Positions 24,878-33,859 of a DNA stretch of 49,655 nt are shown here, one piece after another. The stretch's first letter is position 1, and each line of letters opens with the position of its first letter. Under the pieces are notes generated by a model, which did no database searches, was not told where the DNA came from, and saw only the letters and a program-made list of their open reading frames with translations. The translations under genes were made by a program, and so were the position numbers. The DNA is from an uncultured Acetatifactor sp. (GTDB lineage: Bacteria; Bacillota; Clostridia; Lachnospirales; Lachnospiraceae): the NCBI GenBank assembly GCA_947624245.1, contig CANQJL010000018.1, positions 1 to 49,655 on the forward strand, in the 5' to 3' direction.

Positions 24878-26413
24878 TTACAGTTCAATAATCTCCATAT
24901 CGCCGAAGGCCTCCAGCGATACATACTGCCTTTCCAGTGCGCTCTTGTGCAGCCGGCTCTCCTTGAATCGAAACACCAGACCCATGACCTGAATAGTGAT
25001 CAGCGGGGTCATGGCCACCATTGCCACCACACCGAACGCGTCCGTAATGATATTCCCGCCCGAGACCTGACAGGCGCCCATTGCAAACGGCAGCAGAAAA
25101 GCGGCGGTCATGGGACCGGAAGCAACGCCGCCGGAGTCAAAGGCAATGGCCGTAAAAATTTTCGGCACACAAAAGCTTAAGATCAGCGCCGCCGCATAGC
25201 CCGGGACAAGGAACCACATGACAGAGATTCCCGTCAGCACCCTCAGCATGGCAATACCGATGGAAAAGGCCGTGCCGACGGAAAGGCTCAGTCCCATGGA
25301 CTTTGCCGAGATTGCTCCGGAAGTCATTTCCTCCACCTGTCTGGTCAGCACAAAGACCGCAGGCTCCGCCAGCACGATAAAATAGCCGATGACTATGCCG
25401 ATGGGAATGATGATCCAGGAGTAAGGCAACGCCGCAATGGTCTGCCCCAGATAATTTCCGGCGGGCATAAATCCCACGTTCACTCCCGTCAGGAACAGTA
25501 CAAGCCCCACATATGTGTAGGCCAGACCGATGGCAATCTTTATCAGGGATTTCCTGTTCCCGTCTCCGGAGATCAGTTGAAAGACGGCGAAGAACAAAAT
25601 GATGGGAAACAGCGACACCGCCATCTCCTTTATGTAGGTGGGAAACTCCGACGAGAACAGGCGCCAGAGATCCACGGTATTGTCAATGACGGGAATCGCT
25701 TCCGAGACGCTTTCCGTCTGCGTCGGGTGGTAGAGCATTCCCAGAAACAGCACCGCCAGAATCGGCCCCACCGAGCACAGCGATACCAGACCGAAGCTGT
25801 CGTCCGCCGCATGTCTGTCGCTTCGGATCGCGGAAATACCCACGCCCAGCGCCATAATGAACGGCACCGTCATCGGTCCGGTCGTCACGCCGCCGGAATC
25901 AAAGGCCACCGCAAGAAAATCCGCCGGCACGAACAGCGCCAGACCAAAGACAACTATATAAAAGAAAATGAGCATATGAGACAGGGCGATGCCAAAGAGC
26001 ATACGCAGCAGTGCGAGCACCAGAAACACGCCGACGCCGACCGCAACGGACAGAATGATGATCCCGTTGGAAATGGAGGGCACTTGACGGGCCAGCACCT
26101 GAAGATCCGGCTCGGATACGGTGATGATCACGCCCATAAGGAAGCCGATGCCGATCATCAGAAGGACGTTCTTTGTCTTCGTCATGGTGGTGCCTACCCG
26201 CTCGCCCATCTGTGTCATAGACAGCTCCACTCCGACGGAAAACAGCAGCATACCCACGATCAGCAGCACCGCGCCGATCAGAAAGGTCATCAGTATGCTG
26301 GGAGAAATGGGCGCTATGGTAAAGCACAGCAGAAGCACAATGGCCGGAATCGGGAACACCGCTTTTAAGGTTTCTTCAAATTTTTCTTTTAATTTCGATC
26401 TTCCAAGCTGCAA
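24878..26413 (-). CDS. DUF1538 family membrane transporter-like protein
   Basis: 511 residues with about 12 helices arranged as two homologous halves. Each half contains the motif around ADFLAVAFDSGGVTTGPMTVPF and PKIFTAIAFDSGGVASGPMTAAF, an inverted-repeat-transporter hallmark. The start is TTG 26413: AGGTGAT, complementary to the end of 16S rRNA, lies 8 bases ahead. The family is DUF1538, of unknown substrate and often near PII genes. The conserved Asp-Ser-Gly-Gly in each half suggests a re-entrant ion or substrate site. It lies between truA and the tandem PII gene and should be cotranscribed with both. Confidence 0.8.
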   Translation of the reverse strand: MQLGRSKLKEKFEETLKAVFPIPAIVLLLCFTIAPISPSILMTFLIGAVLLIVGMLLFSVGVELSMTQMGERVGTTMTKTKNVLLMIGIGFLMGVIITVSEPDLQVLARQVPSISNGIIILSVAVGVGVFLVLALLRMLFGIALSHMLIFFYIVVFGLALFVPADFLAVAFDSGGVTTGPMTVPFIMALGVGISAIRSDRHAADDSFGLVSLCSVGPILAVLFLGMLYHPTQTESVSEAIPVIDNTVDLWRLFSSEFPTYIKEMAVSLFPIILFFAVFQLISGDGNRKSLIKIAIGLAYTYVGLVLFLTGVNVGFMPAGNYLGQTIAALPYSWIIIPIGIVIGYFIVLAEPAVFVLTRQVEEMTSGAISAKSMGLSLSVGTAFSIGIAMLRVLTGISVMWFLVPGYAAALILSFCVPKIFTAIAFDSGGVASGPMTAAFLLPFAMGACQVSGGNIITDAFGVVAMVAMTPLITIQVMGLVFRFKESRLHKSALERQYVSLEAFGDMEIIEL

Positions 26414-26442
26414 GGGGTTCCATCACCTTTCCCGTCAAAATT

Positions 26443-27180
26443 TCAGTCGTAGTCCACACTCATCAGACAGAGTCCCTGCGCGGGTGCGGTAGGCCCCGCT
26501 TTTTTACGTTCTTCCGTGTTAAGGGCTTCCGCGATCTGCTCTGCAGTCATACGCCCGCACCCCGCCTCCAGAAGCGTTCCTACCATAATGCGCACCATGT
26601 TCTGCAAGAATCCCGTTCCGTGGAACGTAAAATAAAGATAGCCGCCCTCTCTCTCGATCGCAATCCTGTCCACCTTCCGGACGGTGGATTTCTTCATTCG
26701 GGGATTCATGCAAAAATTCCGGAAATCATGTTCGCCCTTTAGGACCTCCGCCGCCTGCCGCATCAGCTCCATATCCGGTCTCTCCTCCAGGCGGGTATAA
26801 TACTTTCGGTCGAACACCGGCTTCACCTCGCCGTCGAAACAGGTATAGCGATAGGTCTTGCCGATGGCGTTATAGCGCGCATGAAATCTGGGAGAGGCCT
26901 CCTGCACCTGCAGCACCCCGATATCATCCGGCAGATACCTGTTCAGATAATCTCTGATTTCCTCCTCGGCAAGAGTCGTCTCCAGGCAGGCGTTGGCAGT
27001 CATGCCCCTTGCGTGAACTCCCGCGTCGGTGCGGCCGGCTCCGATGACCTCCACCGGTCTGCCGCACATCTCGGAGAGGACTGCCTCCAGCTTCCCCTGA
27101 ACCGTGCTCCTGTTCGGCTGCCGCTGCCAGCCGTAGTAGCGGGTTCCGTCATATTCTATGAGCATTTTGTAGTTCTTCAT
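26443..27180 (-). CDS. truA: tRNA pseudouridine(38-40) synthase
   Basis: 245 residues from ATG 27180 with GTGGAG ahead. Converts uridines 38-40 of the tRNA anticodon arm to pseudouridine. Asp52 in GAGRTDAGVHARG is the catalytic residue. Other TruA marks are IEYDGTRYYGWQRQP at the N terminus and FLQNMVRIMVGTLLEAG. Length is normal. It is the first gene of a unit with DUF1538 and PII; a hairpin lies in its leader (27200-27236). Confidence 0.93.
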   Translation of the reverse strand: MKNYKMLIEYDGTRYYGWQRQPNRSTVQGKLEAVLSEMCGRPVEVIGAGRTDAGVHARGMTANACLETTLAEEEIRDYLNRYLPDDIGVLQVQEASPRFHARYNAIGKTYRYTCFDGEVKPVFDRKYYTRLEERPDMELMRQAAEVLKGEHDFRNFCMNPRMKKSTVRKVDRIAIEREGGYLYFTFHGTGFLQNMVRIMVGTLLEAGCGRMTAEQIAEALNTEERKKAGPTAPAQGLCLMSVDYD

Positions 27181-27199
27181 AATATCTCCACTCACGCAT

Positions 27200-27236
27200 G
27201 AAAAACAAATGCCGCCTTCGGCGTCGCTTGTTTTTC
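27200..27236. repeat. hairpin upstream of truA
   Basis: GAAAAACAA (27200-27208) pairs with TTGTTTTTC (27228-27236), with an inner GCCG/CGGC stem. It lies between divergent truA and the MATE gene. On either strand it resembles a terminator with a T run inside the stem, or a leader hairpin for truA. Confidence 0.5.
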
Positions 27237-27327
27237 TTTTGCGCTCATTATAATATAAATATAGGGGGATAGCAATTGTTATGAAGCAAATAGAAAGAAA
27301 TATTATGAGGCAAAAGGGATAGAGGAT

Positions 27328-28665
27328 ATGGCGAGCGGAAACGATTATCTGACGACAGAAAAGCCGATGAAAGCACTGATTTTATTTGCACTGCCTATGA
27401 TTGCGGGCAACCTGTTCCAGCAGACCTATACCATGGCGGACTCCGTCATCGTGGGACGGCTCGTGGGGGAGCAGGCGCTGGCCGCCGTGGGCGCCTCCTA
27501 CTCTCTGACCAACATTTTTATCTGTGTGGCCATCGGAGGCGGAATCGGCGCTTCCGTGACCGTCAGCAGATACTTCGGCGCAAAAGAGCTCAACAAGATG
27601 AAGACGGCTGTCTTCACGGCGTTTACTTCCTTTCTGGCGGTAAGCCTGACCCTGGCGTTCATCGGACTTTTGTTCGGCAGACAGATCATGATTCTGTTGA
27701 ACACTCCCGCAGATGTATTGGACATGGCCGCAGAATATCTGCAGATCTATTTTCTGGGGCTGCCCTTTCTATTTCTGTACAACGTAATATCCTCCATGTT
27801 CAACGCTCTGGGAAAATCACGCATTCCGCTGTGCTTTCTGATTTTTTCGTCCCTGTTCAATATTCTTCTGGACTACCTGTTCGTCGGATATGCCGGCCTG
27901 AGCGTGGCCGGCGTGGCCTGGGCCACTCTGATCGCACAGGGAATTTCCGCGGCGCTGTCCTTCTGCGTATTCCTGCATGTGCTGCGCCGCCTGGACTGCG
28001 GAGCTGCAAGCTTTTTTTCAAAGAGCGAGCTTTTCTCCATGACAAGGATCGCTCTGCCCTCCGTCCTGCAGCAGTCCATCGTTTCCGTGGGTCTGATGCT
28101 GGTGCAGTCCGTGGTAAACAGCTTCGGCTCTCAGGTGCTGGCCGGCTTTTCGGCAGCCTCCCGCGTGGAATCCTTCTGCATCGTGCCCATGGCCGCTGTC
28201 GGCAACGCCGTCTCGTCCTTCACAGCTCAGAACATCGGCGCGCAAAAAAAGGACCGCGTGGCAGAAGGCTACCGCGCGGCCAATATTATGGTTATTTTCT
28301 GTGCCGTCCCGATCTGTCTTGCGCTGGAGCTCGGCGCCCGTCCCATCACACTTTTGTTCCTCGGAGACGACGGCACTCCCGCCGCCGTTGCCACCGGCTT
28401 GCGCTATCTCACGTTCATCGGCTGGTTCTTCTGCCTGATTGGATTTAAGATGGCTGCGGACGGTCTGCTGCGGGGCGCGGGAGATATGAAAATGTTTACC
28501 GTTGCAAATCTGGTAAATCTGTTCCTCCGCGTCACCGTATCCGTCACGCTCGCTCCCAGGCTGGGCATCGGCATGATATGGTACTCCGTACCCGTGGGCT
28601 GGTTCGTCAACTGGGCCATTTCCTTCGGCGAGTACAGAACGGGAAAGTGGAGAAAGACCGCATAG
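27328..28665 (+). CDS. MATE family efflux transporter (first copy)
   Basis: 445 residues and 12 helices, ATG 27328. Exports drugs or metabolites in exchange for Na+ or H+. N-terminal MATE features are FALPMIAGNLFQQTYTMADS, VIVGRLVGEQALAAVG, and the second half begins near ALPSVLQQSIVSVGLMLVQS. The leader holds a TATAAT-rich promoter region (27248-27262) and a 13-codon frame (27281-27322) with a weak ribosome site, ending just before the gene; it could be a leader peptide. A second, distinct MATE gene lies at 31896-33293; between them is the por operon. Confidence 0.88.
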   Translation: MASGNDYLTTEKPMKALILFALPMIAGNLFQQTYTMADSVIVGRLVGEQALAAVGASYSLTNIFICVAIGGGIGASVTVSRYFGAKELNKMKTAVFTAFTSFLAVSLTLAFIGLLFGRQIMILLNTPADVLDMAAEYLQIYFLGLPFLFLYNVISSMFNALGKSRIPLCFLIFSSLFNILLDYLFVGYAGLSVAGVAWATLIAQGISAALSFCVFLHVLRRLDCGAASFFSKSELFSMTRIALPSVLQQSIVSVGLMLVQSVVNSFGSQVLAGFSAASRVESFCIVPMAAVGNAVSSFTAQNIGAQKKDRVAEGYRAANIMVIFCAVPICLALELGARPITLLFLGDDGTPAAVATGLRYLTFIGWFFCLIGFKMAADGLLRGAGDMKMFTVANLVNLFLRVTVSVTLAPRLGIGMIWYSVPVGWFVNWAISFGEYRTGKWRKTA

Positions 28666-28670
28666 CGGTC

Positions 28671-29612
28671 CTACCCCTCACACCTTTCAAGCAGCTCCTC
28701 CCATCTTCTGTCTACTTCCCGCTGAAAGGCCTCGATCAGATACTCGTTTTCGGGCTTGAACAGATGCTTGAAACGGCCCTGCTTTTTCAAAAACTCCTCT
28801 AACGGCAGCTTGTTCTTCGGCTGATAGCTTAAGCTCCACTTGCCGTCAATGACTTCGAACAGAGGCCAGTAACAGGTCTCCACCGCCGTCTTGCAGATAT
28901 CCATGATATCAGGCGTATCGTACTTCCAGCCTCTGGGGCAGGGGGCCAGAATATTTAAAAATGCCGCGCCGGGAGTATAGATGGCGCGCTCGGCCTTCAC
29001 ATACAGGTCTTTCATGTTGCCGATGAAGGTAGTCTGTCCCACATAAGGAATATTGTGAGCCGCCAGAATTCCCGCAAGATCTTTTCTTGCCTGAGGTTTT
29101 CCCTGGGACACGGTCCCGCTGGGCGTCGTAGTGGTATCCGCATACATGGGGGTCGCGGAGGATCGCTGGGTGCCGGTATTCATATAGGCGCCGTTGTCAT
29201 AGCAGACATAGACCATATCGTGACCGCGCTCCATGGCTCCGGACAGGGACTGCAGCCCGATGTCGTAGGTGCCGCCGTCACCGCCGAAGGTAATGAATTT
29301 ATAGTCGGAAGTAATCTTTCCCTTTTTCTTCAGCACCCGATAGGCGGTCTCCACGCCGGAAAGCGTAGCGCCTGCATTCTCGAAGGCGCTGTGGACATAA
29401 CTGTCCTCATACGCGGTGTAAGGGTACATATAGGTAGACACCTCCAGACAGCCCGTAGCGTTGCCCACCACCGCTTTGTCTCCCGGGTGAAGCGCCTTCA
29501 GCACGTTCCTCACCGCGATGGTGCCGCCGCAGCCGGCGCACATTCTGTGTCCCGGCGCAAGACGCTCCGGTCTTGCCTGTATCTCTCTGAAATTAAATGC
29601 CTGTTGTTCCAT
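28671..29612 (-). CDS. porB: 2-oxoacid:ferredoxin oxidoreductase, beta subunit
   Basis: 313 residues, ATG 29612; the ribosome site is weak (AGGCAGG). The beta chain binds thiamine diphosphate and one 4Fe-4S cluster. Cys25, Cys28 and Cys55 (RMCAGCGG, NATGCLEV) and a fourth Cys in LAPCPRGW are cluster ligands. GGDGGTYDIGLQSL (110-123) is the TPP motif. Together with the gamma, delta and alpha genes just upstream it makes a four-chain enzyme that oxidises pyruvate (or a branched-chain 2-oxoacid) to the acyl-CoA and reduced ferredoxin. It is the last gene of the operon. Confidence 0.88.
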   Translation of the reverse strand: MEQQAFNFREIQARPERLAPGHRMCAGCGGTIAVRNVLKALHPGDKAVVGNATGCLEVSTYMYPYTAYEDSYVHSAFENAGATLSGVETAYRVLKKKGKITSDYKFITFGGDGGTYDIGLQSLSGAMERGHDMVYVCYDNGAYMNTGTQRSSATPMYADTTTTPSGTVSQGKPQARKDLAGILAAHNIPYVGQTTFIGNMKDLYVKAERAIYTPGAAFLNILAPCPRGWKYDTPDIMDICKTAVETCYWPLFEVIDGKWSLSYQPKNKLPLEEFLKKQGRFKHLFKPENEYLIEAFQREVDRRWEELLERCEG

Positions 29613-29682
29613 CAATCTGTCGAACCTGCCTTTCTCACAGTGCTTTCTCCGCTTACCGGATATACCGGCGAAGAGACTTCTT

Positions 29683-30888
29683 CTAACGGCTCAAGCAATC
29701 ATTCGTTCCGTCTCTGAGCCCCAGATAGGGGTACTCCGCAAAGCTTACCTGGCCGTCTGCCAGCTTCCGCAGCTGCTCATAGACCTGTTCCATATCCTCT
29801 ACCCGCACATCTCTGCCGGACAGACCGTACATGATGTTGACGGTCTCCGCCGCAGCCTTCGCCCGGTACAGAGCAGCCGTCACCTCCGCTCCCAGAGGGC
29901 CTCCCTGGGAACTGTAGCTCTCCGACCGATCCATGATGGCGATCGCCCTGCAGTGCTTTAACGCTTCGCCAATCTCCTGCCCGGGGAAAGGACGGAACAC
30001 CCTGATCTTCAGAAGTCCCGCTTTCACGCCTCTTTCGCGCAGCGCATCTACCGCGTCCTTGACCGTACCGCACACAGAGCCGATGGCCACCACCGCGTAC
30101 TCCGCATCTTCCAGCCGATATCCCTCGAAAAAGCCATAGTGCTGACCGGTGATCTGCTCGAATTCCTCTGCCACGTCAAGAATCACCTTACGCGCCCGCT
30201 TCATCGCCTCCGCCTGCGCCTTTTTTGCCTCCATACAGTAGGGCGCCACCGCATAAGGCCCTACTGCCATGGTCTCGTTCTCTTTCAACAGATAATGCTC
30301 CGGCTCGTACTCCCCCACAAATCTGCGAATGGGCTCGTCGTCCCAGAGCGTGATATTCTGTACCGCATGACTGGTGATAAAACCGTCCTGACAGATCATG
30401 ACGGGCAGATGCACATCTTGGTGCTCCGCAATTCTGTGCGCCTGCAGAAAATTGTCATACACTTCCTGATTGTTCTCGGCGTAGATCTGAATCCAGCCGG
30501 AATCTCTGGCTCCCATACTGTCGGAATGCTCCGCATTGATATTCAGCGGACCCGTGAGCCCCCTGTTCACCAGCGCCATAACGATGGGCAGTCTGCTGGA
30601 AGCCGCCACATAGAGCACCTCCCACATCAGCGCCATGCCGCAGGAAGATGTGGCCGTGATGGCCCTCGCTCCCGCTGCGGACGCTCCTATGGCCGCGCTC
30701 ATTGCACTGTGCTCACTCTCCACGGGAATGAACTCCGTATCGATCTCCCCGTTGGCGATCATCGTTGCCACGAACTGCGGAATCTCCGTGGACGGCGTGA
30801 TGGGAAAGGCCGGCATCACATCGGGATTTATCTGCTTAATGGCATGGGCCACCGCCTCATTGCCTGACATTCTTGTTCTCGTAGACAT
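29683..30888 (-). CDS. porA: 2-oxoacid:ferredoxin oxidoreductase, alpha subunit
   Basis: 401 residues, ATG 30888 with AAAGGAG ahead. Holds the pyrimidine-binding part of the TPP site and the CoA region. Marks: MSGNEAVAHAIKQ, FPITPSTEIPQ, VESEHSAMSAAIGASAAGAR, TSSCGMALMWEVLYVA, and a late RVFRPFPGQEI followed by DRSESYSSQGGPLG. Length fits PorA. It follows the ferredoxin-like delta gene by 41 bp. Pyruvate is the likeliest substrate in a fermenting Clostridium, but VorA-type enzymes look alike. Confidence 0.88.
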   Translation of the reverse strand: MSTRTRMSGNEAVAHAIKQINPDVMPAFPITPSTEIPQFVATMIANGEIDTEFIPVESEHSAMSAAIGASAAGARAITATSSCGMALMWEVLYVAASSRLPIVMALVNRGLTGPLNINAEHSDSMGARDSGWIQIYAENNQEVYDNFLQAHRIAEHQDVHLPVMICQDGFITSHAVQNITLWDDEPIRRFVGEYEPEHYLLKENETMAVGPYAVAPYCMEAKKAQAEAMKRARKVILDVAEEFEQITGQHYGFFEGYRLEDAEYAVVAIGSVCGTVKDAVDALRERGVKAGLLKIRVFRPFPGQEIGEALKHCRAIAIMDRSESYSSQGGPLGAEVTAALYRAKAAAETVNIMYGLSGRDVRVEDMEQVYEQLRKLADGQVSFAEYPYLGLRDGTNDCLSR

Positions 30889-30929
30889 ATGTACTCCTTT
30901 CGCTCCTTCCGTAAGCCAAGACCGTGACT

Positions 30930-31235
30930 TTAGTGCGAGGGCTGTTCCATTTCTATCGCACCGAAGGGACAGGCCTTCGCGCAGATTCCGCAGCCCTTAC
31001 AGTGGTCGTAGTCGAACTCCTGTCTTCGGTCCTCCTTTACGACGATACAGCTGTCGGGACAGTACGGCACGCACAGCAGACACTGTCTGCACTTCTCTTT
31101 GTTCCAGACGGGCGTCTCCGTGCGCCATTCTCCCGTAGAGAACAGCTTCGAGGTGGCAGGCTCGAAGATCTGAAGTCCTTCCGTCAGATCCTGCCATTTT
31201 GTATTTTCATTGATCTGTTCCGCTTTTACCGACAT
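30930..31235 (-). CDS. porD: 2-oxoacid:ferredoxin oxidoreductase, delta (ferredoxin-like) subunit
   Basis: 101 residues carrying two 4Fe-4S clusters: Cys49, 52, 55, 59 and Cys79, 82, 85, 89 in the classic two-cluster ferredoxin spacing. It passes electrons from the beta chain to external ferredoxin. The ATG at 31235 lies inside the end of porG (overlap of 10 bp), so translation is coupled. The 45 residues before the clusters are usual for PorD. Confidence 0.9.
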   Translation of the reverse strand: MSVKAEQINENTKWQDLTEGLQIFEPATSKLFSTGEWRTETPVWNKEKCRQCLLCVPYCPDSCIVVKEDRRQEFDYDHCKGCGICAKACPFGAIEMEQPSH

Positions 31236-31807
31236 TCCTTTACCTCCTCCAGCGCAAGTCTTAAAGCTTTCAGATTGCCGTCAAGCACCTCCGGCTTTCT
31301 GGCAAATTTATGCCGCAGGGAAGTCTCCATCTCCCGCAAAAATACGTCAATCTCCATCACATCGGAAATCTTCACCATCGCCGCCAGCATGGGCGTATTG
31401 GGAAAATATTTTCCCAGCGTGGCCATGCAGACCTTTCCGGCGTCCAGCAGGTACACCTTACCGGCATATCCCTTTAAGAGCGGCAGAATCTCCTCCGCGG
31501 GCTTTACCGTATTGATCAGGATCGCTCCGTCCTCCTTCAGCCCTGCCGTCACATCTACCGTGTGCAGCAGCGTATCGTCCACCACAGCCACGAAATCGGG
31601 CTCGTAAATATTGGAATGTACTCTGATCTCCCTGTCGCTGATCCGGTCATAAGCCGTGATCGGTGCCCCCATTCTCTCGGGCCCGTATTCCGGAAATCCC
31701 TGTACCTGTTTTCCTGCCTGAAATGCCACGTCCGCAAGCAGCAGAGCCGCCGTCTTCGCGCCCTGGCCGCCCCGGCCGTGCCACCGGATCTCTGTCAAAT
31801 GTCTCAT
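31226..31807 (-). CDS. porG: 2-oxoacid:ferredoxin oxidoreductase, gamma subunit
   Basis: 193 residues from ATG 31807; AAGGA lies 10 bases ahead, whereas the longer frame has no site. The gamma chain holds the CoA side of the enzyme. Marks are IRWHGRGGQGAKTAALLLAD at the start and NTVKPAEEILPLLKG. First gene of porGDAB on the minus strand. A possible promoter, TTGCAT-17-CAGAAT with an extended TGG, lies in the 88-bp gap after the second MATE gene. Confidence 0.88.
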   Translation of the reverse strand: MRHLTEIRWHGRGGQGAKTAALLLADVAFQAGKQVQGFPEYGPERMGAPITAYDRISDREIRVHSNIYEPDFVAVVDDTLLHTVDVTAGLKEDGAILINTVKPAEEILPLLKGYAGKVYLLDAGKVCMATLGKYFPNTPMLAAMVKISDVMEIDVFLREMETSLRHKFARKPEVLDGNLKALRLALEEVKECR

Positions 31808-31895
31808 CTGTCGCTCGTCCTTTCTGCTGTACATAGATAAAAATTCACGGTCAGACCTTATTTATTCTGCCACAATTCGTCATGATATGCAAGTA

Positions 31896-33293
31896 TCAAT
31901 TGTTTCCTGCTCCCGAGTGTTCCTGCTCCCGAAGCCTTTCCTCCTGCTCCTGAAGCTTTCCCAGCTTTCGATAGAGCACAAAATACATCGTCACAAAGCA
32001 GGCCAGCCCTCCCAGCGCGTTGGAGATGGGCTCCGCCAGAAAGACGCCGTTCACCCCAAGGCCCAGCCGCGGCAGCAGTATCGTCAGCGGCGCCACGATA
32101 ATCGCCTTTCGCAGCAGAGAGAAGAACACTGCCTGCTTCGAGTAGCCCAGCGCAGTGAAGGAGGACTGCCCGGTGAACTGAAAGGCCATAAAGAAAAATC
32201 CGTAGAAGTAAATGTGCAGCGCGCTCACTCCCTTCTCCAGCATGACCGGATCCTCCGTAAAAATCGACAGGAGAAAATGCGGCGAATGCAGCACCACCGT
32301 CCACGCCGCCAGCGTATATGCGATTCCCAGAAGCGCCGTGAACCTGATGCCCTGCTGCACTCTCGCATAATTCTTTGCGCCGTAATTGTATCCCAGAACA
32401 GGCTGGGAGCCGCTCGTAAGCCCGCTCACCGGCAGTGACAGAATCTCCCTGACGGAATTGATCACCGTCATGATTCCCACATACAGGTCCCCGCCGAACA
32501 CCTTTAGGGTCGCATTGCACACCACCTGAACCAGACAGTTGGTGGCCTGCATGATGAACCCGGACATACCCAGACCCGTGATCTCCCGTGCCAGCTTCCA
32601 ATCCACCCTCAGATTCTTTCGCCTGATGATCAGAAGGGCCTTCTTTCCCGTCAGGAAACGCAGCACCCACGCGCAGGACACCATCTGACTTAAGACCGTC
32701 GCCAGAGCCGCGCCGCTCACTCCCATACCGAGCCCAAAGATAAAGATCGGATCCAGAATCAGATTCAGCACCGCACCGATCAGCGTTGTCAGCATACCCA
32801 TTCTCGGAAATCCCTGCGCATTGATAAATCCGTTCAGCCCTGTGGCCAGCATGGAAAAGCTCGTGCCGAACAGGTAGATGCGCAGATAGGCGTCCGCGTA
32901 CACGTAGGAGGCATCGCTCGCCCCGAACAGATACAATACGGGCCTGCGGAAAATATAACAGAGCAGGAACATCACAAAAGATGTGCCAAGCAGAAGGGAA
33001 AACGTATTTCCCAGTATCTTTTCCGCCCGCTCCTCCTTCTGCGCTCCTCTGGCAATAGAGAAAAGAGGGGTGCCTCCTGTGCCGAACAAATTGGTAAAAG
33101 CCGCGATCAGCGTTGTCAGAGGAAATACCAGACCGATACCTGTCAGAGCCAGACTGTCCGCGCCGGAAAGATGTCCTATGTACACACGATCCACCACATT
33201 GTACAAAAGCTGTACAAGCTGCGCCATGATCAGGGGAATGGCCTGATAAATGATATTCTGCCATACCTTTCCCCGTGAAAAATCGTTCGTCAA
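31896..33293 (-). CDS. MATE family efflux transporter (second copy)
   Basis: 465 residues and 12 helices. I place the start at TTG 33293 because GGAGG (33302-33306) lies exactly 8 bases ahead, and an extended TATAAT promoter at 33328-33336 excludes the longest frame. Typical features are IYQAIPLIMAQLVQLLYNVV with DRVYIGHLSG, INAQGFPRMGMLTTLIGAV, NLILDPIFIFGLGMGVSGAA, and LPVSGLTSGSQPVLGYNYGA, a NorM/DinF-type MATE of the Clostridia kind. It differs clearly from the copy at 27328. Function is export of unknown cationic or metabolite substrates. Confidence 0.88.
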   Translation of the reverse strand: MTNDFSRGKVWQNIIYQAIPLIMAQLVQLLYNVVDRVYIGHLSGADSLALTGIGLVFPLTTLIAAFTNLFGTGGTPLFSIARGAQKEERAEKILGNTFSLLLGTSFVMFLLCYIFRRPVLYLFGASDASYVYADAYLRIYLFGTSFSMLATGLNGFINAQGFPRMGMLTTLIGAVLNLILDPIFIFGLGMGVSGAALATVLSQMVSCAWVLRFLTGKKALLIIRRKNLRVDWKLAREITGLGMSGFIMQATNCLVQVVCNATLKVFGGDLYVGIMTVINSVREILSLPVSGLTSGSQPVLGYNYGAKNYARVQQGIRFTALLGIAYTLAAWTVVLHSPHFLLSIFTEDPVMLEKGVSALHIYFYGFFFMAFQFTGQSSFTALGYSKQAVFFSLLRKAIIVAPLTILLPRLGLGVNGVFLAEPISNALGGLACFVTMYFVLYRKLGKLQEQEERLREQEHSGAGNN

Positions 33294-33327
33294 CCTTAAC
33301 GCCTCCATCCTTAAAAGCAACAGAAAT

Positions 33328-33336
33328 ATTATAGCA
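33328..33336 (-). promoter_or_regulatory. extended -10 promoter of the second MATE gene
   Basis: TGCTATAAT on the minus strand (TATAAT = 33333-33328) gives a start near 33321 and a 28-nt leader to the TTG start. The -35 is not recognisable. Confidence 0.55.
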
Positions 33337-33456
33337 CACCTCAGCCATATGGGTAGTGTAAAGTTTTTCAATATTTTTTAATGTCTGAATTTGCCTAAAA
33401 ATTCGTAAAAATCAGTCCTTCTATATTTATTACATATTTAACATTTAAATACTATC

Positions 33457-33485
33457 TTCAAAATCCGACATATTTATTATATACT
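33457..33485 (+). promoter_or_regulatory. promoter of the XRE/zinc-ribbon/TPM operon
   Basis: TTCAAA (33457-33462), 17-bp spacer, TATACT (33480-33485). Start near 33492, 30 nt before the XRE ATG. The surrounding 33350-33515 is AT-rich. Confidence 0.5.
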
Positions 33486-33521
33486 GACTTTGTTGGGATT
33501 TATTTATGGGAGGATTTGACT

Positions 33522-33854
33522 ATGCGCAATAACAATGAAGAATTTGACAACCTTGGAGCTCAGATCAAAGAACTTCGCATCCAGATGAAGCTGACGCAGG
33601 CGGAAGTAGCGGAGGCTCTGAATGTAACGCCCGGCTATATCAGCAACGTGGAGAACAACCGCACGGCAATGTCCCTGCGTATTCTCATGTATTATGCGAA
33701 GCTGATGAATATTTCCCTGGACTCTCTGATCGGCCGCGTCGAGCCGGAGTACAGAAAAACGGCTCTGGACAATGAACTGCTGGAGCTGGTATCCAAGATG
33801 AGCGATCAGGACAAGACCAAGCTGATCAAGACCCTGAAAATCTGGAAAGCATAA
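33522..33854 (+). CDS. small XRE-family transcriptional regulator
   Basis: 110 residues from ATG 33522, with GGGAGGA eight bases ahead. The HTH spans about 10-65 (AQIKELRIQMKLTQAEVAEAL, VTPGYISNVENNRTAMSLRI). The rest is a short helical tail (ELVSKMSDQDKTKLIKTLKI). Length and form match SinR/Xre-type repressors. It begins an operon with a zinc-ribbon membrane protein and a TPM protein (gap of 5 bp to the next gene), and probably controls it. Confidence 0.85.
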   Translation: MRNNNEEFDNLGAQIKELRIQMKLTQAEVAEALNVTPGYISNVENNRTAMSLRILMYYAKLMNISLDSLIGRVEPEYRKTALDNELLELVSKMSDQDKTKLIKTLKIWKA

Positions 33855-33859
33855 GTGTT

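Noticed and set aside
31858..33348. A 496-codon minus-strand frame as a separate gene
   Set aside because: It is a shadow in another frame of the second MATE transporter; it lacks any family motif and is rich in Gly, Arg and Ser, while the MATE frame carries helices and family motifs.
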